A DNA stretch of 64,000 nucleotides from Chryseolinea lacunae (GTDB lineage Bacteria; Bacteroidota; Bacteroidia; Cytophagales; Cyclobacteriaceae): the NCBI RefSeq assembly GCF_016735595.1, contig NZ_JAERRB010000004.1, forward strand, positions 574,716 through 638,715, read 5' to 3'. The notes beneath the pieces are model-generated. The model ran no database searches. It was not told the origin of the DNA and was given only the letters and a program-made list of their open reading frames with translations. Positions 23,718-32,441 of the stretch are shown piece after piece (position 1 is the first letter of the stretch; each line of letters starts with the position of its first letter). A program made the position numbers and the translations under genes.

Positions 23718-24958
23718 AACTCTCCATCAGCATCGCCAAAACACATTTGCTGTCGCGCCCCAAACAAACGCTGGTGGCCATGTTGGGCGTTACGTTTGGC
23801 ATCGGCATGTTCATTGCCATGGTGAGCCTGATGACGGGCCTCAACAATTTCACCGAAGAACTTACCATGACCTCGTCGCCCGACATTCATATTTACAACG
23901 ACATCGCCGAAGGCCGGCCCACACTGTTGTCTGTGGTCTATCCCGACGCGTTGCAGGTGGTGCATCATCAAAAACCAAAACAGGAAACGCTCAAGGTGCG
24001 GCATGCGCTGCAACTGGCCACGCTGCTGCGCAACGACACGCGTGTGTCGGGTGTGGCACCCACGCTGTCGTCGCAGGTGTTCTATAACTATGGGCCGGTG
24101 CAGTTGAATGGCATGATTGCCGGTGTCGATATTCTGGAGGAAGACAAACTGTTTAACCTGCGCGCCAAAATGAAAGCCGGTCGCATCGAAGACCTGAAGG
24201 CGCATGCCGAGGGCATCATCATGGGCATTGGCCTGGCGCGCAAACTTCAGGTGCATCATGGGGACCGCGTGGTCATCACCACACCGCAGGGCTACACCAT
24301 GACACTAAAAATTGTAGGCATCTTTCAAATGGGCATCGGCACGGTGGACAACATCCGGAGCTATGCCAACATCTCTACGGTGCAAACCATCTTGCAACAA
24401 GATCCATCCTACATCACCGACATCAACGTGAAGTTGAAAGATCTTCATCAGGCCAAACAACTGGCGCCCGAGTTTCAGCGGCTGTCGGGCTACAAGGCCG
24501 AAGATTGGGAAACGGCCAACGCCACGTTTCTCACGGGCAGCATCATCCGCAACATTCTCACTTACTCAGTGTCGTTCACGTTGCTGGTGGTGGCGGGTTT
24601 TGGCATCTACAACATTTTGAACATGACCATCCACAACAAAATGAAAGACATCGCCATCCTCAAGGCCATGGGGTTTGCGGGCAAGGATGTGAAACAGATT
24701 TTTATGATACAGTCGCTGGTGATTGGTTTTGTGGGAAGCCTGGCCGGCCTGCTCATTGGCTACACGCTGTCGCTCATCATATCGAAGGTGCCGTTCAATG
24801 GGGGCGACTTCATTGCGCTGGATCATTTGCCGGTAAATTTTAATCCCCGCTATTATTTCATCGGCATCGTGTTTGGCGTGGCCACCACGGCCGTGGCGGG
24901 CTATTTGCCGTCGCGCAAAGCATCGAAGCTCGACCCCATCGAAATACTGAGGGGGTAG
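23714..24958 (+). CDS. MacB/FtsX-type ABC permease
   Basis: 414 aa with an N-terminal membrane helix (TLVAMLGVTFGIGMFIAMVS), a large periplasmic domain (MacB_PCD, about 45-280) and three C-terminal helices (SFTLLVVAGFGIYNILNMTI, MIQSLVIGFVGSLAGLLIGY, YFIGIVFGVATTAVAGYLPS) ending in ASKLDPIEILRG. This is the classic MacB/LolE ending. It overlaps the adaptor gene by 4 bases and is followed 39 bases later by its ATPase. The substrate is unknown. Confidence 0.92.
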   Translation: MKLSISIAKTHLLSRPKQTLVAMLGVTFGIGMFIAMVSLMTGLNNFTEELTMTSSPDIHIYNDIAEGRPTLLSVVYPDALQVVHHQKPKQETLKVRHALQLATLLRNDTRVSGVAPTLSSQVFYNYGPVQLNGMIAGVDILEEDKLFNLRAKMKAGRIEDLKAHAEGIIMGIGLARKLQVHHGDRVVITTPQGYTMTLKIVGIFQMGIGTVDNIRSYANISTVQTILQQDPSYITDINVKLKDLHQAKQLAPEFQRLSGYKAEDWETANATFLTGSIIRNILTYSVSFTLLVVAGFGIYNILNMTIHNKMKDIAILKAMGFAGKDVKQIFMIQSLVIGFVGSLAGLLIGYTLSLIISKVPFNGGDFIALDHLPVNFNPRYYFIGIVFGVATTAVAGYLPSRKASKLDPIEILRG

Positions 24959-24997
24959 CCCGTCGTTAAAATCTAAAATCATCGCGAACCTTTGGCC

Positions 24998-25705
24998 ATG
25001 GACCACGTATTAAGAACGCACAAGATCACCAAGTACTTCTACGACCCTGAGAAATTTCAGGTGTTGAAAGAAATAGACCTTGTCGTAAACAAGGGAGAAT
25101 TTCTTTCGTTGGTGGGCAAATCGGGCTGTGGAAAATCAACACTGTTGTATGTGTTGTCGACCATGGACACCGACTATGAAGGTGAGCTCGAAATTTCGGG
25201 GCAACGCCTCACGGGAAAAAATCAAAATGCCTTGGCCAGGTTTCGAAACGAGCACATCGGTTTTGTGTTTCAGTTTCATTACTTGTTGCCCGAGTTCACG
25301 GCGCTGCAAAATGTGATGATCCCCGCACAAAAACTGGGACGTTACACACGAAGTGAAATTGAAGAACGCGCCTACGAAAAGCTGAAGATGCTGGGCATGC
25401 ATGAACACGCCCTCAAGCCCTCGGCAAAACTCTCGGGTGGCCAGCAACAACGCGTGGCCATTGCGCGCGGCATCATTAACGATCCCGACATCATTATGGG
25501 CGACGAGCCCACGGGCAACCTGGACTCCTACAACACGGGCCTTGTGTTTGAGATCTTTCAGGAACTGACCCACACCTATCACCAAACCATCATCGCCGTG
25601 ACGCACGACGAAGCCTTTGCGCACAAATCCGATCGCATCGTGGAAATGAGCGACGGCCGCATCGTGCACCCAGGCGGTGTTCTCCTGCCGAAAATGCAAA
25701 CGTAA
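24998..25705 (+). CDS. ABC transporter ATPase (LolD/MacB-NBD-like)
   Basis: 235 aa from the ATG at 24998; a TTG two codons earlier is less likely. Walker A is [10 protein letters not shown], the Q-loop region [20 protein letters not shown], signature [13 protein letters not shown], Walker [13 protein letters not shown] and switch histidine AVTHDEAFA. The '[11 protein letters not shown]' sentence is characteristic of the LolD/MacB subfamily. It energises the FtsX-like permease encoded before it. The three genes form one efflux or lipid-trafficking unit. Confidence 0.92.
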   Translation: MDHVLRTHKITKYFYDPEKFQVLKEIDLVVNKGEFLSLVGKSGCGKSTLLYVLSTMDTDYEGELEISGQRLTGKNQNALARFRNEHIGFVFQFHYLLPEFTALQNVMIPAQKLGRYTRSEIEERAYEKLKMLGMHEHALKPSAKLSGGQQQRVAIARGIINDPDIIMGDEPTGNLDSYNTGLVFEIFQELTHTYHQTIIAVTHDEAFAHKSDRIVEMSDGRIVHPGGVLLPKMQT

Positions 25706-25789
25706 CCATCCTCCATTCCCCTGGGGGGATGGAAAAAATGAAAATAAAACCATAGGGGTAAACGTCTACTCAATTGTCATATTCAAAAC

Positions 25790-25948
25790 ATGCACACTAT
25801 GGAAAATAGGATCAATCTCACTCCTGCAACCAATGGCTACCTGCAACATTTCTACGTGGCCCAAACCAATTTCCGCCAGCTCATCGAAGAAGAACGCCTC
25901 AAAAAGCGTATCCAGAAAAGCCGGCGGCAGCTTCTGAAACCCGAATGA
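25790..25948 (+). CDS. Small basic protein, coupled to the FAD monooxygenase gene
   Basis: 52 aa, too short for a simple length filter. It runs from the ATG at 25790 (a second ATG at 25799) to TGA at 25946-25948, overlapping the ATG of the next gene by ATGA, the standard translational coupling arrangement. The middle and C-terminus are basic and helical (FRQLIEEERLKKRIQKSRRQ). It resembles no family I know. Overlap coupling is the main reason for calling it real. Confidence 0.6.
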   Translation: MHTMENRINLTPATNGYLQHFYVAQTNFRQLIEEERLKKRIQKSRRQLLKPE

Positions 25949-27105
25949 CAAAAACCAAAAGACTCTCCATCATCGGCGGTGGCATCGGTGGCCTCACCCT
26001 GGCCATTGCCCTGCGCAAAAAAGGTTACGAACCCACGGTCTATGAAAGTGCTCCAGCACTAAAGCCGCTGGGCGCAGGCCTGGGTCTGGCCGCAAACGCC
26101 ATCAAGGCATTCGACGAAATCGGCATCAGCGACGACGTGTTGCAGGCCGGCAAGATTCTTAAAAAATTTACCCTGCGCGACCAGCGCGGCAACACACTGT
26201 CGGTGGCCGACGCCGAATCATTGAGTGGCCGCTATGGCGTGCCCAGCAACTTCACCATTCACCGCGCCGATCTTCACGAGGTGTTGTTGTCCAAGCTTCC
26301 GCCACACAGCGTGGTGTTGGGCAAAACTTGTGTGCGGTTCGATCAGCGCGCTTCCGGTGTAGTGCTTCACTTCAGCGATGGGTCAGCAATAGAAACCGAT
26401 TATGTTATGGCCTGCGATGGTGTGCATTCTGTTTTTCGCAAGCAGCTTGTTCCCAACAGCCTGCCGCGCTATGCGGGCTACACCTGTTGGCGCGCCGTGA
26501 TAGACACCCTGCCACCTTCGCTCGATGGCGAAGCCACCGGAGAGTCGTGGGGCATTGGCCGTCGCTTTGGCATTGTACCACTCAGCAACCATCGCGTCTA
26601 TTGGTTTGCCACGCTCAATGCACCGGCCAACGATCTCAGCAAGAAAGCATACACGGTGGCCGATCTTCAAAAAGTTTTTGGCGAGTTTCATTCACCCGTT
26701 CCCGAAGTGCTTGCGCACACAAAAAACGAACAGCTCATCTGGAACGATATTGTCGACATCAAACCGCTGCGCCAGTTTGCCTTTGGCAACATTGTGTTGA
26801 TGGGCGACGCCGCGCACGCCACCACGCCCAACATGGGGCAGGGCGCCTGCATGGCCATTGAAGATGCTGTGATTCTGGCACAGTGCATCGCGCAAAACGC
26901 AGAGCCCATCGTGGCCTTCCAACGCTTCGAAGCCCGGCGGCTCAACCGCACGCGGCATATCATCGTAGACTCGCGCAGAATAGGTCGCGTGGGGCAATGG
27001 GAAAATCGCTTTCTCATCAACGTGCGCAACACCGCGCTGCGCCTCACATCCGAACGGGTGGCTGCGCAACAGTTCAAATTCATTTCCGACGTATCGTTTC
27101 AATGA
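25945..27105 (+). CDS. FAD-dependent monooxygenase (flavoprotein hydroxylase, TetX/UbiH-like)
   Basis: 386 aa. The Rossmann FAD fingerprint IIGGGIGGLTLAIALRKKGY opens the protein, followed by an ADP-ribose motif; the second flavin motif is VLMGDAAHATTPNMGQGACM. A central DG block is YVMACDGVHSVFRKQL. This is the salicylate-hydroxylase-like class A group, which inserts one oxygen atom into aromatic or related substrates using NAD(P)H. Length and motifs match the family. It is coupled to a 52-aa gene. The substrate cannot be deduced; similarity of the class to tetracycline-modifying TetX should not be read as resistance. Confidence 0.88.
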   Translation: MTKTKRLSIIGGGIGGLTLAIALRKKGYEPTVYESAPALKPLGAGLGLAANAIKAFDEIGISDDVLQAGKILKKFTLRDQRGNTLSVADAESLSGRYGVPSNFTIHRADLHEVLLSKLPPHSVVLGKTCVRFDQRASGVVLHFSDGSAIETDYVMACDGVHSVFRKQLVPNSLPRYAGYTCWRAVIDTLPPSLDGEATGESWGIGRRFGIVPLSNHRVYWFATLNAPANDLSKKAYTVADLQKVFGEFHSPVPEVLAHTKNEQLIWNDIVDIKPLRQFAFGNIVLMGDAAHATTPNMGQGACMAIEDAVILAQCIAQNAEPIVAFQRFEARRLNRTRHIIVDSRRIGRVGQWENRFLINVRNTALRLTSERVAAQQFKFISDVSFQ

Positions 27106-27206
27106 GCACGCTGGCGTGCATGTTCACATTCGGTGTCGTGCACGCGAACGTTGCCGGGAAAAATTCATACATTCAGTTCTGAATTTTCTTTGTCACTTGC
27201 CCGCGA

Positions 27207-28223
27207 ATGCTGCGATACAAATCCAGACGTCAATTCTTTAAAACCTATGGCATCCTGCTGCTCGCTGCGTGGATGGGGTTTCTGGTGCGTCTTGTAAAGT
27301 TCGATGCGTTCACGCTCACCGCGCAGTTTTTCATGTTTGGCCTATCCACCGTTATGCTGGCCACCGTGTGGGAGCTGATGCGCTACCTCAACTTCGTGCT
27401 CGACAAACGGTATCCCTTCGAACGCAGCATCAGTGGGCGCATTGTGTTGCAGCTGGCGTTGGGCGCGGTCATCGGCCTGTTCGTCCGATGGTTGATTTAC
27501 CTGTTTGGTGAATCGCATCTGCCCTTCAAACTCGACGAATTGTTTGTGGCCACCACGTGGGCATTATACGTGATCTGCACCGTGGTTATCAACCTGGGTT
27601 TCTTCACCGACTATTTTCTGCAACGTTGGAAAGACTCGCTGGTGGTGGCCGAACGCCTCGAAAAAGAAAAATCACAAGTGCAGTTCGACAACCTGAAGAA
27701 CCAACTCAATCCGCATTTCCTGTTCAACGCCCTCAGCTCGCTCAACAGCCTCATCTTCGAAAACCAGGCGCTGGCCTCGCAGTTTGTGCAGCAGCTGTCG
27801 AAAGTGTATCGCTATGTGTTGCAGAACAAAGACAAAAACTTTGTGCCGCTCAGCACCGAGCTCGAATTCATTCAGCACTATGTGTCGCTTTTGCATACAC
27901 GCTTTTCGGGGGCGCTCGCCATTTCTATCGATGTGCCGGAAGACCGCGAAACACGTGCCGTGGTTCCGGTAACGTTGCAGATCCTCATCGAAAATGCCTT
28001 GAAGCACAATGTTGTGGATCGCGACAAGCCGCTGCGCATCGAAGTGGTGACCATTGGCGACTATCTGGTGGTGAGCAACAACCTGCAACTGCGAAACCGT
28101 GTTGACACATCAAACAAACAAGGGCTGGAAAACCTGAGCTCGCTCTACACGTTTCTCACCGACCGGCCCTTGCTCATCGAACAAACCTCCGATCGCTTTG
28201 CTGTGAAAATTCCCCTGCTTTAA
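27207..28223 (+). CDS. LytS-like sensor histidine kinase
   Basis: 338 aa. Four hydrophobic helices in the first 135 residues form the membrane domain. The His_kinase block FDNLKNQLNPHFLFNALSSL carries the phosphoacceptor in the conserved NPHFLFN sentence. The HATPase part shows VPVTLQILIENALKHNVVD and QGLENLSSLY. This is the family that pairs with LytTR regulators; a LytTR regulator lies 600 bases downstream with a GNAT gene between. The stimulus is unknown. Confidence 0.9.
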   Translation: MLRYKSRRQFFKTYGILLLAAWMGFLVRLVKFDAFTLTAQFFMFGLSTVMLATVWELMRYLNFVLDKRYPFERSISGRIVLQLALGAVIGLFVRWLIYLFGESHLPFKLDELFVATTWALYVICTVVINLGFFTDYFLQRWKDSLVVAERLEKEKSQVQFDNLKNQLNPHFLFNALSSLNSLIFENQALASQFVQQLSKVYRYVLQNKDKNFVPLSTELEFIQHYVSLLHTRFSGALAISIDVPEDRETRAVVPVTLQILIENALKHNVVDRDKPLRIEVVTIGDYLVVSNNLQLRNRVDTSNKQGLENLSSLYTFLTDRPLLIEQTSDRFAVKIPLL

Positions 28224-28259
28224 ATACATTCGCCTGTAGAACCCGAAACGCCTTGACCC

Positions 28260-28790
28260 ATGCGCTACCGTACCGCTACAGAAGACGATGCTCCACGTTT
28301 GTTGAAACTCTACAAGGCCGTGTCGCGCGTGCCCGATGGCATTGCCCGCCTCGAACATGAAGTGACGGAAGAATATGTTGAGAATTTTTTATACAACAGC
28401 CTGTCGTCGGGGTTGATCATTGTGGCCGAGAATCCCGACAAACCCGAAGAGCTTGTGGCCGATGTGCATGGCTACAAAATGGGGCTGGAGGTGTTCAAGC
28501 ACGTCATCAGCGATGTCACCCTGTGTGTGCATCCTAATTTCCAGGGGCGAAAAATCGGGCGCACCATTCTCATGGTCTACCTCGAAGAAATTGCCACCAA
28601 CCGCCCCGACATCGGCAAGGTGGAGCTCATTGCGCGCGAGGGAAATCTGAAAGCCATTCAGCTCTATCAATCCGTGGGCTTCCTCATTGAAGGCAGGCTC
28701 GAGATGCGCATCCGGAATGTGGACGGCACCTACGAAGCCGACATTCCCATGGGCTGGCAAAATCCAAACTTCGAATTCGACGAAGCCTGA
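28260..28790 (+). CDS. GNAT-family N-acetyltransferase
   Basis: 176 aa, MRYRTATEDDAPRLLKLYKA at the start. The acetyl-CoA loop is seen in VTLCVHPNFQGRKIGRTIL, and IQLYQSVGFLIEGRLEMRIR is the typical C-terminal end of N-acyltransferases resembling RimJ/SpeG. It sits between the LytS kinase and LytTR regulator genes on one strand and is probably co-transcribed with them, which is an uncommon insertion. Substrate unknown. Confidence 0.88.
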   Translation: MRYRTATEDDAPRLLKLYKAVSRVPDGIARLEHEVTEEYVENFLYNSLSSGLIIVAENPDKPEELVADVHGYKMGLEVFKHVISDVTLCVHPNFQGRKIGRTILMVYLEEIATNRPDIGKVELIAREGNLKAIQLYQSVGFLIEGRLEMRIRNVDGTYEADIPMGWQNPNFEFDEA

Positions 28791-28824
28791 CGAAGCGGGC
28801 GGGTGTCACGAAAAAGTTTTTGTT

Positions 28825-29577
28825 ATGAACATCCTCATCATCGAAGATGAAACCTGGGCAGCAAAAGACCTTCAGAACCTTTTGCAACGCATCGAACCTT
28901 CGGCAAAAATCGTGGACGCGCTCACCAGTGTTGCCGCGGCCGTGAAGTGGCTCAAGGCAAACCCCGCACCCGACCTCATTCTTTCCGACATCCAACTGTC
29001 GGACGGCATAAGCTTCTCCATTTTCGAAAGCCTGCAACTGAAGTGCCCCATTATCTTCACCACAGCCTACGACGACTACGCCATCCGCGCCTTCAAACTG
29101 AACAGCATCGACTATCTGCTCAAACCCGTGGACGAGAAAGAATTAAAAGGAGCGTTGGATAAATACAAAGCTCTGTCGTCTGAAAGCATATTGGGCGAGC
29201 AGCTCAAAACGGTGATGGCACACTGGGGGCAACCCAACAAAAAATATAAAGAGCGATTCCTCACGCTTCATCGCAACACACTCGTGCCCGTGGTGCAGCA
29301 ACAGATAGCATTCTTCCACAAAGAAGAACTCATCTACCTGCACACGCTGGAGAATGAAAAATTCATCAGCGAACACCATACCATGGATGAAATTGAAAGT
29401 CTGCTGAACCCGGAATTGTTTTTCCGCGTCAACCGCCAATACATCATCCACATCCAATCGGTGGACCGGATCAAGACCACGCACAAAGGACTAACCGTGC
29501 AACTGAAACCTGTGTTCCACACGGAAATGGACATCAGCCGCGAAAAGGCGGTGGCGTTTAAGAACTGGGTTGGATAA
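28825..29577 (+). CDS. LytTR-family response regulator
   Basis: 250 aa from the ATG at 28825; the frame extends upstream into the GNAT gene without a domain. The receiver runs through NILIIEDETWAAKDLQNLL, phosphoacceptor aspartate in PDLILSDIQLSDGISF, the Thr switch in IIFTTAYDDYAIRAF and Lys in DYLLKPVDEKEL. The C-terminal LytTR domain (about 150-250) has EELIYLHTLENEKFISEHHT and FFRVNRQYIIHIQSVDRIK. It binds DNA as the partner of the upstream LytS-like kinase. Confidence 0.93.
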   Translation: MNILIIEDETWAAKDLQNLLQRIEPSAKIVDALTSVAAAVKWLKANPAPDLILSDIQLSDGISFSIFESLQLKCPIIFTTAYDDYAIRAFKLNSIDYLLKPVDEKELKGALDKYKALSSESILGEQLKTVMAHWGQPNKKYKERFLTLHRNTLVPVVQQQIAFFHKEELIYLHTLENEKFISEHHTMDEIESLLNPELFFRVNRQYIIHIQSVDRIKTTHKGLTVQLKPVFHTEMDISREKAVAFKNWVG

Positions 29578-29589
29578 AATTAAGAGGGA

Positions 29590-30843
29590 TTAGACGAGGT
29601 ATTCGAACAGGTTCTCGTTCTGATTCACCAGCGTGTAGTTCAGCTTGCGGTCGTTCATCCGTTCAATAAGCGAATTAAAATCGTCTTTCGATTTCACCTC
29701 GATGCCGATCAGGGCGGGGCCGCTTTCCTTGTTGTTTTTCTGGATAAACTCGAAGCGCACAATGTCGTCGTTGGGACCGAGAATGTCGTTCACAAATTCT
29801 TTCAGCGCACCGGGCCGTTGGGCAAAGCGCACAATGAAATAATGTTTGAGGCCTTCATAGAGCAGCGAGCGTTCTTTGATCTCCTGCATGCGGTCAATGT
29901 CGTTGTTGCCGCCGCTGAGCACGCACACCACTTTCTTGCCTTTGATCTGGGCTGCATATTGTTCGAGGGCTGCGATTGATAATGCGCCGGCAGGTTCGGC
30001 CACGATGGCATCTTCATTGTAAAGCTGCAGGATCGTTGACGATACTTTTCCTTCGGGCACCAGCAGCATGTCGCTGAGCACTTCCTTGCAAAGTTCAAAC
30101 GTGAGGTCGCCCACTTTCTTAACCGCGGCACCATCCACAAAGCGCTGAATCTTGTCGAGCACCACGGGCTTGCCAGCCGCCAGCGCTTCCTTCATAGAAG
30201 GGGCGCCAAGGGGCTCAACACCCACAATTTTGGTTTGGGGTGAGAACACTTTAAAATACTGACCTACGCCGGCACACAACCCACCCCCGCCAATGGGCAG
30301 AAAGATGTAGTCGATGCCCGACAGGTCGTCGAGAATTTCTTTTCCCACGGTGCCTTGTCCTTCAATCACTTTGATGTGATCGAACGGCGGGATAAACACC
30401 ATGCTGTTTTGTTCGGTAAACTCCAGTGCATGGGCCTGGCATTCGTCGAACGTGTCGCCAATGAGCACGATCTCGATGTTGCTGCCACCAAACATGCGCA
30501 CCTGGTTGATCTTTTGTTTGGGCGTGATGGCGGGCATGTAGATGACACCTTTGATGTCGAGATATTTGCAGGCGAACGCCACACCTTGGGCGTGGTTGCC
30601 CGCACTGGCGCACACCACACCGCGTTGGCGTTGCTCGTCGCTCAGGCTTTGAATGAGATTGTAGGCACCCCTCAGTTTATAGGACCGCACCACCTGCAGA
30701 TCTTCACGCTTAATGTAAATCTCGGCCTGAAATTTTTCGGAGAGTTTACGGTGCAGTTGCAGCGGTGTTTTCAAGGCAACGGCTTTCAGCGCGTAGGCTG
30801 CGGCGTTGATGTTGAGGTCGTATGTTTTGGAAGTGGGTGTCAT
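29590..30843 (-). CDS. ilvA: Threonine ammonia-lyase (threonine dehydratase)
   Basis: 417 aa from the ATG at 30843. The PLP lysine is in SYKLRGAYNL, the phosphate-binding loop is a serine/glycine run SAGNHAQGVAFA, and PIGGGGLCAGV is the second family signature. The C-terminal ACT-like regulatory part (about 330-417: HYFIVRFAQRPGALKEFVND) would bind isoleucine for feedback inhibition. It converts threonine to 2-oxobutanoate, the first step of isoleucine synthesis. It is the last gene of the ilv operon, separated from ilvC by 106 bases holding a hairpin. It is convergent with the LytTR gene, 12 bases away. Confidence 0.93.
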   Translation of the reverse strand: MTPTSKTYDLNINAAAYALKAVALKTPLQLHRKLSEKFQAEIYIKREDLQVVRSYKLRGAYNLIQSLSDEQRQRGVVCASAGNHAQGVAFACKYLDIKGVIYMPAITPKQKINQVRMFGGSNIEIVLIGDTFDECQAHALEFTEQNSMVFIPPFDHIKVIEGQGTVGKEILDDLSGIDYIFLPIGGGGLCAGVGQYFKVFSPQTKIVGVEPLGAPSMKEALAAGKPVVLDKIQRFVDGAAVKKVGDLTFELCKEVLSDMLLVPEGKVSSTILQLYNEDAIVAEPAGALSIAALEQYAAQIKGKKVVCVLSGGNNDIDRMQEIKERSLLYEGLKHYFIVRFAQRPGALKEFVNDILGPNDDIVRFEFIQKNNKESGPALIGIEVKSKDDFNSLIERMNDRKLNYTLVNQNENLFEYLV

Positions 30844-30878
30844 AAAAAAGAGAGAATATAAAACCGCCAAGGCACGGA

Positions 30879-30924
30879 GGGCGCAAAGGACGTCGAAAGT
30901 TTTTTCGGTCGTGCCTTTGCGCCC
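30879..30924. repeat. Intercistronic inverted repeat between ilvC and ilvA (REP-like)
   Basis: GGGCGCAAAGG at 30879-30889 and CCTTTGCGCCC at 30914-30924 pair perfectly over 11 bases. The wider stretch (GCCAAGGCACGGAGGGCGCAAAGG) is the type of palindromic repeat scattered between genes in Bacteroidota. In a transcript it would make a stable hairpin that could set the relative amount of ilvA message. Confidence 0.6.
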
Positions 30925-30949
30925 TTGCGCCTGTGTGGCTTAAGATGAA

Positions 30950-32020
30950 TTAGTTTATCATGCTGGCTTCAACTGTGTTCTTTTCAGGACGCAGTTGGCG
31001 CACGGCAGCACCGGCTTGCCAGAGTTCGCTTTCGCGAAGTTCTTTCAGCTCTTCAGCCAGTTTCTCGCGATAGTCGGGCTTGCTGCAGGTGTCGATGGTG
31101 CGGCGTGCTTCTTCGCCGGTGGCCACGCTCTTATAGAGGTCCTGGAACACAGGGAGTGTAGCGGCTTTAAATTTCTTCTTCCAATCCAACGCACCGCGTT
31201 GGGCTGTAGTAGAACAGTTGGCATACATCCAGTCCATGCCGTTTTCGGCAACCAGTGGCATAAGGCTTTGTGTCAGCTCTTCAACTGTTTCGTTAAACGC
31301 TTCAGAAGGCGAGTGGCCGTTGGCGCGCAACACTTCATATTGTGCTTCGAAGATACCGGCAATAGCACCCATCAGTGTGCCGCGTTCGCCGCTGAGGTCG
31401 GAGTATACTTCTTTCTTGAAATCAGTTTCAAACAAATAGCCCGATCCCACACCAATGCCGAGGGCGATCGCTTTTTGCTTTGCGTTGCCCGATGCATCCT
31501 GGAACACGGCGTAGCTCGAGTTGATGCCCTTGCCTTGGAGGAACAAACGGCGAACCGATGTGCCCGAACCTTTGGGAGCAGCCAACACTACGTCAACTTC
31601 GGCTGGAGGAATGATGCCGGTTTGGTCTTTGAATGTGATGCCAAAGCCGTGCGAGAAATATAAGGTCTTGCCTTTGGTGAGGAAAGGTTTAATGGTGGGC
31701 CACAGGGCGATCTGACCGGCGTCTGAAAGCAGGAACTCGATAACTGTGCCGCGTTGTGCTGCTTCTTCTATTTCGAAAAGTGTTTTGCCGGGAACCCAGC
31801 CGTGTTCAACCGCTTTGTCCCATGTTTTGGAACCTTTGCGTTGACCAACGATCACGTTGAAGCCGTTGTCGCGGAGGTTGAGGGCTTGTGCAGGACCTTG
31901 AACACCGTAGCCGATAATGGCAATTGTTTCGTTCTTCAGTACGTCAAGTGCTTTTTCCATCGGAAATTCTTCACGGGTCACAACCTCTTCGATCGTTCCG
32001 CCAAAATTGATCTTTGCCAT
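30950..32020 (-). CDS. ilvC: Ketol-acid reductoisomerase
   Basis: 356 aa. The N-terminal NADP-binding domain reads IAIIGYGVQGPAQALNLRDNGF, with the GxGxxG motif and the following arginine-containing loop QRKGSKTW. The C-terminal knotted domain has metal ligands in FETDFKKEVYSDLSGERG and FNETVEEL. It isomerises and reduces acetolactate or acetohydroxybutanoate to dihydroxy acids. It lies in the ilv operon after ilvN. Length is typical of the class I enzyme. Confidence 0.95.
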   Translation of the reverse strand: MAKINFGGTIEEVVTREEFPMEKALDVLKNETIAIIGYGVQGPAQALNLRDNGFNVIVGQRKGSKTWDKAVEHGWVPGKTLFEIEEAAQRGTVIEFLLSDAGQIALWPTIKPFLTKGKTLYFSHGFGITFKDQTGIIPPAEVDVVLAAPKGSGTSVRRLFLQGKGINSSYAVFQDASGNAKQKAIALGIGVGSGYLFETDFKKEVYSDLSGERGTLMGAIAGIFEAQYEVLRANGHSPSEAFNETVEELTQSLMPLVAENGMDWMYANCSTTAQRGALDWKKKFKAATLPVFQDLYKSVATGEEARRTIDTCSKPDYREKLAEELKELRESELWQAGAAVRQLRPEKNTVEASMIN

Positions 32021-32097
32021 TTTGCTTTATTGTTTAAGTTTTGATTTTTTTCAGTTACGTTTTTTTAGTGATGATGTGGCGCGTTGCCTGTGCCGGT

Positions 32098-32436
32098 TTA
32101 CACAATCTGTTCGTTGTGCTTGGCACTCAGTTCGCAATAGAGATCGCTGCCCGAGTAGTAGAGTGCATACTCCACTTCAATGAGCTTCTCCAGCTGATGT
32201 TTCACTTTCTCCATCATGTCGGGTGTTGTGAAGAGCAGGAGCACGGCCACGCCCATGCGGAAGTCGTCTTCTACTTCGTGGGCCAGCAGTTTCTTGATCC
32301 TGATTCTCCGACGATTCAGAATGTTAACGATCCGGTTCAGCACCGAAAAGTTATTGTCCGAATGTATTTCAAGGGTGAAGTCCTGTTTCATGTCAATAAG
32401 GTTGGTCTCTATAATGGTGCGGGTGTGTATAGTCAT
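32098..32436 (-). CDS. ilvN: Acetolactate synthase small subunit, short ACT-only form
   Basis: 112 aa. One ACT domain (about 17-90: DFTLEIHSDNNFSVLNRIVN, then a helix and VAVLLLFTTPDMMEKVKHQL) is all that is present; canonical IlvH is about 160 residues with a second domain. It regulates the large subunit encoded 5 bases upstream in the operon, probably conferring valine sensitivity. The short form is close to the E. coli IlvN/IlvM size. Assignment relies on position as much as sequence. Confidence 0.85.
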   Translation of the reverse strand: MTIHTRTIIETNLIDMKQDFTLEIHSDNNFSVLNRIVNILNRRRIRIKKLLAHEVEDDFRMGVAVLLLFTTPDMMEKVKHQLEKLIEVEYALYYSGSDLYCELSAKHNEQIV

Positions 32437-32441
32437 AACAA

